Assembly (NCBI GenBank): GCA_002402575.1
Contig: DHGD01000047.1
Location: 1 to 16,189, forward strand
Direction of reading: 5' to 3'
DNA: 16,189 nt
Source: Syntrophomonas sp. UBA4807
GTDB taxonomy: Bacteria; Bacillota; Syntrophomonadia; Syntrophomonadales; Syntrophomonadaceae
Shown here in pieces: positions 14,510-16,189 of the stretch. Made by a program: the position numbers and the translations under genes. Position 1 is the first letter of the stretch; every line of letters starts with the position of its first letter. The notes below the pieces were generated by a model, which saw only the letters and a list, made by a program, of their open reading frames with translations, was not told the origin of the DNA and searched no databases.

Positions 14510-15658
14510 CTACCATTTGCCTATGGCTTCGCGACCGATAATCATGCGCTGTATCTGGTTGGAGCCTTCATAGATCTGGGTGATTTTGACGTCTCGCATC
14601 ATGCGCTCGATGGGGAATTCATTGCAGTAGCCGTATCCGCCCATCAACTGAACGCAGTTGGTGCAAACCTCCATACTGGTGTCGGTAGCAAACTTCTTGG
14701 CCATTGAGGCTTCTTTGTTGTGGGGCAGTTTATTGTCCTTGAGCCAGGCAGCCCGGTAAACGAGCAACTGGGCCGCGTCCAAAGCAGTGGCCATGTCGGC
14801 TACCATAAACTGCACACCCTGATTGGCGGCCAGCGGCTTGCCGAACTGCTGTCTTTCCTTGATATAGTTAATGGTATATTCGAGAGCCCCCTCACCTATG
14901 CCAAGTCCCTGAGCGGCTATGGTTACGCGCCCGCCGGCTAATAGCCCCATGGCTACCTGGAAACCGTCGTTCTGCACACCGAGCATATTCTCTTTGGGCA
15001 CCTTGACATCTTCAAAGTATAATTCCACCGTGGGCGACCCATTCATGCCCATTTTCGCTACCGGTTTACTCATGGTAAAACCGGGCGTGTCCTTTTCAAT
15101 TACCAGACAGGTGATGCCTTTGCCAGGCCCCTGGGTGGGATCGGTTTTCACGAAGGTGCAATAAGTGGTGGCAACTCCGCCGTTGGTGATGAAAATTTTA
15201 CTGCCGTTAACCAGGAAATGATCTCCTTTGTCTTCAGCTTTACAACGGATGGAAGCCGCGTCAGACCCGGCGTTGGGTTCAGTCAGGGCATAAGCGCCTA
15301 TGATTTCTCCGGTGGCAAGGGCGCGGAGGTATTTCTGCCGCAGATAATCGGTGCCGTAAAGCCAGGTGCTCATGCAGCCCAAACCAGTGTGTACGCTCAT
15401 AATAACCGCGGTGGAGGCGCATACCTTGGCCAGTTCTTCAACAAACATGGCAAAATCCAGGTAAGTCGCGCCGGCGCCGCCCCATTCCTCGGGAATGGGC
15501 AGACCGCACAGCCCCAGGTCAGCCATCTTCTTAAATGTGGTCATGGGGAATTCATGAGTTCTATCCAATTCCGCCGCTAATGGTTCAACCTCATTCTTGG
15601 CGAACTTGCGGAACATATCGCGCATCATTAAGGATTCATCAGTTAATGCAAAATCCAT
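14510..15658 (-). CDS. Short-chain acyl-CoA dehydrogenase (butyryl-CoA type)
   Basis: This FAD enzyme forms the trans-2,3 double bond of a short-chain acyl-CoA and passes electrons to electron-transfer flavoprotein. The 382-residue length is typical. The N-terminal helical domain is followed by the middle beta domain with YALTEPNAGSDAA and FITNGG, and the C-terminal helical domain with RQQFGKP and QLMGGYGY. Glu364 in IYEGSNQIQR is the expected catalytic base for short- and medium-chain members. ATG at 15658 follows GGAGGAG by 11 bases. It lies 22 bases after the enoyl-CoA hydratase gene, so they form an operon. In a syntroph this would be the energetically difficult butyryl-CoA to crotonyl-CoA step, which needs reverse electron transfer; chain length is inferred, not seen. 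No etfAB is adjacent in the window. Confidence 0.93.
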   Translation of the reverse strand: MDFALTDESLMMRDMFRKFAKNEVEPLAAELDRTHEFPMTTFKKMADLGLCGLPIPEEWGGAGATYLDFAMFVEELAKVCASTAVIMSVHTGLGCMSTWLYGTDYLRQKYLRALATGEIIGAYALTEPNAGSDAASIRCKAEDKGDHFLVNGSKIFITNGGVATTYCTFVKTDPTQGPGKGITCLVIEKDTPGFTMSKPVAKMGMNGSPTVELYFEDVKVPKENMLGVQNDGFQVAMGLLAGGRVTIAAQGLGIGEGALEYTINYIKERQQFGKPLAANQGVQFMVADMATALDAAQLLVYRAAWLKDNKLPHNKEASMAKKFATDTSMEVCTNCVQLMGGYGYCNEFPIERMMRDVKITQIYEGSNQIQRMIIGREAIGKW

Positions 15659-15680
15659 GTATCGTTCATCTCCTCCTCGT

Positions 15681-16189
15681 TTATTTGCCTGTAAAGTTGG
15701 CTTTGCGCTTTTCCACGAAAGCCTTCATACCTTCTTTTTGCTCCTCAGTAGCAAAGCAGATGCCGAAGATATCCGCCTCTATGGTCAGCCCGCGGTCGAT
15801 GTCCACCTGCACGCCCTCATACATAGCCTTCTTGCATAGCTGCACCGAAATCTGACCGCGGCTGGCGATCTTCTTGGCCAGGCTCATGGCAAAATCCATC
15901 AATTCCGCAGCCGGAACCACATGATTGACCAGGCCGATACGCAGTGCCTCGGCAGCGTCGATAACGTCGCCGGTATAAAGCAGCTCCGCTGCCATGCCGG
16001 TACCTACGATGCGCGGCAGACGCTGCGTGCCGCCGAACCCGGGGGTAACCCCCAGGCCCACTTCCGGCTGGCCGAATTTGCCTTTATCAGAGCTGACCCT
16101 GAAATCACAGGACATGGCCAGTTCACAGCCACCGCCCAGGCAGAAGCCGTTGATGGCAGCTATCACCGGTTTATCCATGGTTTCAATCA
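15681..16189 (-). CDS. Enoyl-CoA hydratase (crotonase), N-terminus outside window
   Basis: This enzyme hydrates crotonyl-CoA to (S)-3-hydroxybutyryl-CoA, the substrate of Hbd. The frame is open to the window edge, and the residues before the internal Met at 16178 (IET) continue the fold, so the gene starts beyond base 16189. 168 residues are visible, about the last two thirds. Both catalytic glutamates of crotonases are present: in GGGCELAMSCD and in GQPEVGLG. The oxyanion-hole and NGFCLGGG region and the C-terminal helices are normal. It is the first visible gene of the - strand beta-oxidation cluster. Other crotonase-fold activities are possible in principle, but the glutamate pair and the neighbours support a hydratase. 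Confidence 0.93.
   Translation of the reverse strand, partial: IETMDKPVIAAINGFCLGGGCELAMSCDFRVSSDKGKFGQPEVGLGVTPGFGGTQRLPRIVGTGMAAELLYTGDVIDAAEALRIGLVNHVVPAAELMDFAMSLAKKIASRGQISVQLCKKAMYEGVQVDIDRGLTIEADIFGICFATEEQKEGMKAFVEKRKANFTGK

Noticed and set aside
1..16189. CRISPR array, tRNA or rRNA genes, insertion sequence or prophage
   Set aside because: No regularly spaced repeats, RNA gene sequences, transposase or phage-type proteins were seen on reading both strands.

Overview
The window looks like chromosomal DNA from an endospore-forming, fatty-acid-oxidising member of the Clostridia (Bacillota), most likely a Syntrophomonas-type syntrophic butyrate oxidiser. This placement is inferred from gene content and protein style: a GerA-family germinant receptor operon, the Bacillota order dnaE-pfkA-pyk, clostridial-type 3-hydroxybutyryl-CoA dehydrogenase, crotonase and acyl-CoA dehydrogenase, a glutaconate-type CoA-transferase, and strong AGGAGG ribosome binding sites. 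No rRNA, tRNA, CRISPR array, transposase or phage gene was seen.

Region 1 (1-4357, + strand) is a spore germination operon. It holds the 3' part of a GerA/GerKA subunit, a GerKC lipoprotein overlapping it by one base, a 75-residue two-helix protein like the D subunits, and a GerKB permease. A short gap follows, then a small exported protein with a peptidoglycan-binding-like domain. A strong hairpin (4334-4357) closes the unit. Region 2 (4358-4587) separates convergent units and carries the terminator of hbd.

Region 3 (4588-12356, - strand, read right to left) starts at a good promoter (12328-12356). It runs ybaK-like tRNA deacylase, dnaE, pfkA, pyk, then hbd after a 140-base gap. The gap has an AT-rich palindrome resembling, but not matching, a Rex redox operator. 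Two enzymes carry striking substitutions: PfkA has Asn where Asp103 of the E. coli enzyme lies, and the C-terminal PEP-utiliser-like domain of Pyk has Asp in place of the usual TSH histidine.

Region 4 (12557-16189, - strand) is a beta-oxidation/CoA-transfer cluster: enoyl-CoA hydratase (5' end outside the window), acyl-CoA dehydrogenase, a hairpin, then the two subunits of a class I (GctAB-like) CoA-transferase overlapping as TAATG, then a second hairpin. With hbd, these cover activation (or CoA exchange), dehydrogenation, hydration and the second dehydrogenation of a short-chain acyl-CoA; thiolase and EtfAB are not in the window.

No clearly new biological system is visible. The points most worth checking are the two active-site substitutions, the five-gene germination operon, the palindrome upstream of hbd, and the substrate of the CoA-transferase.
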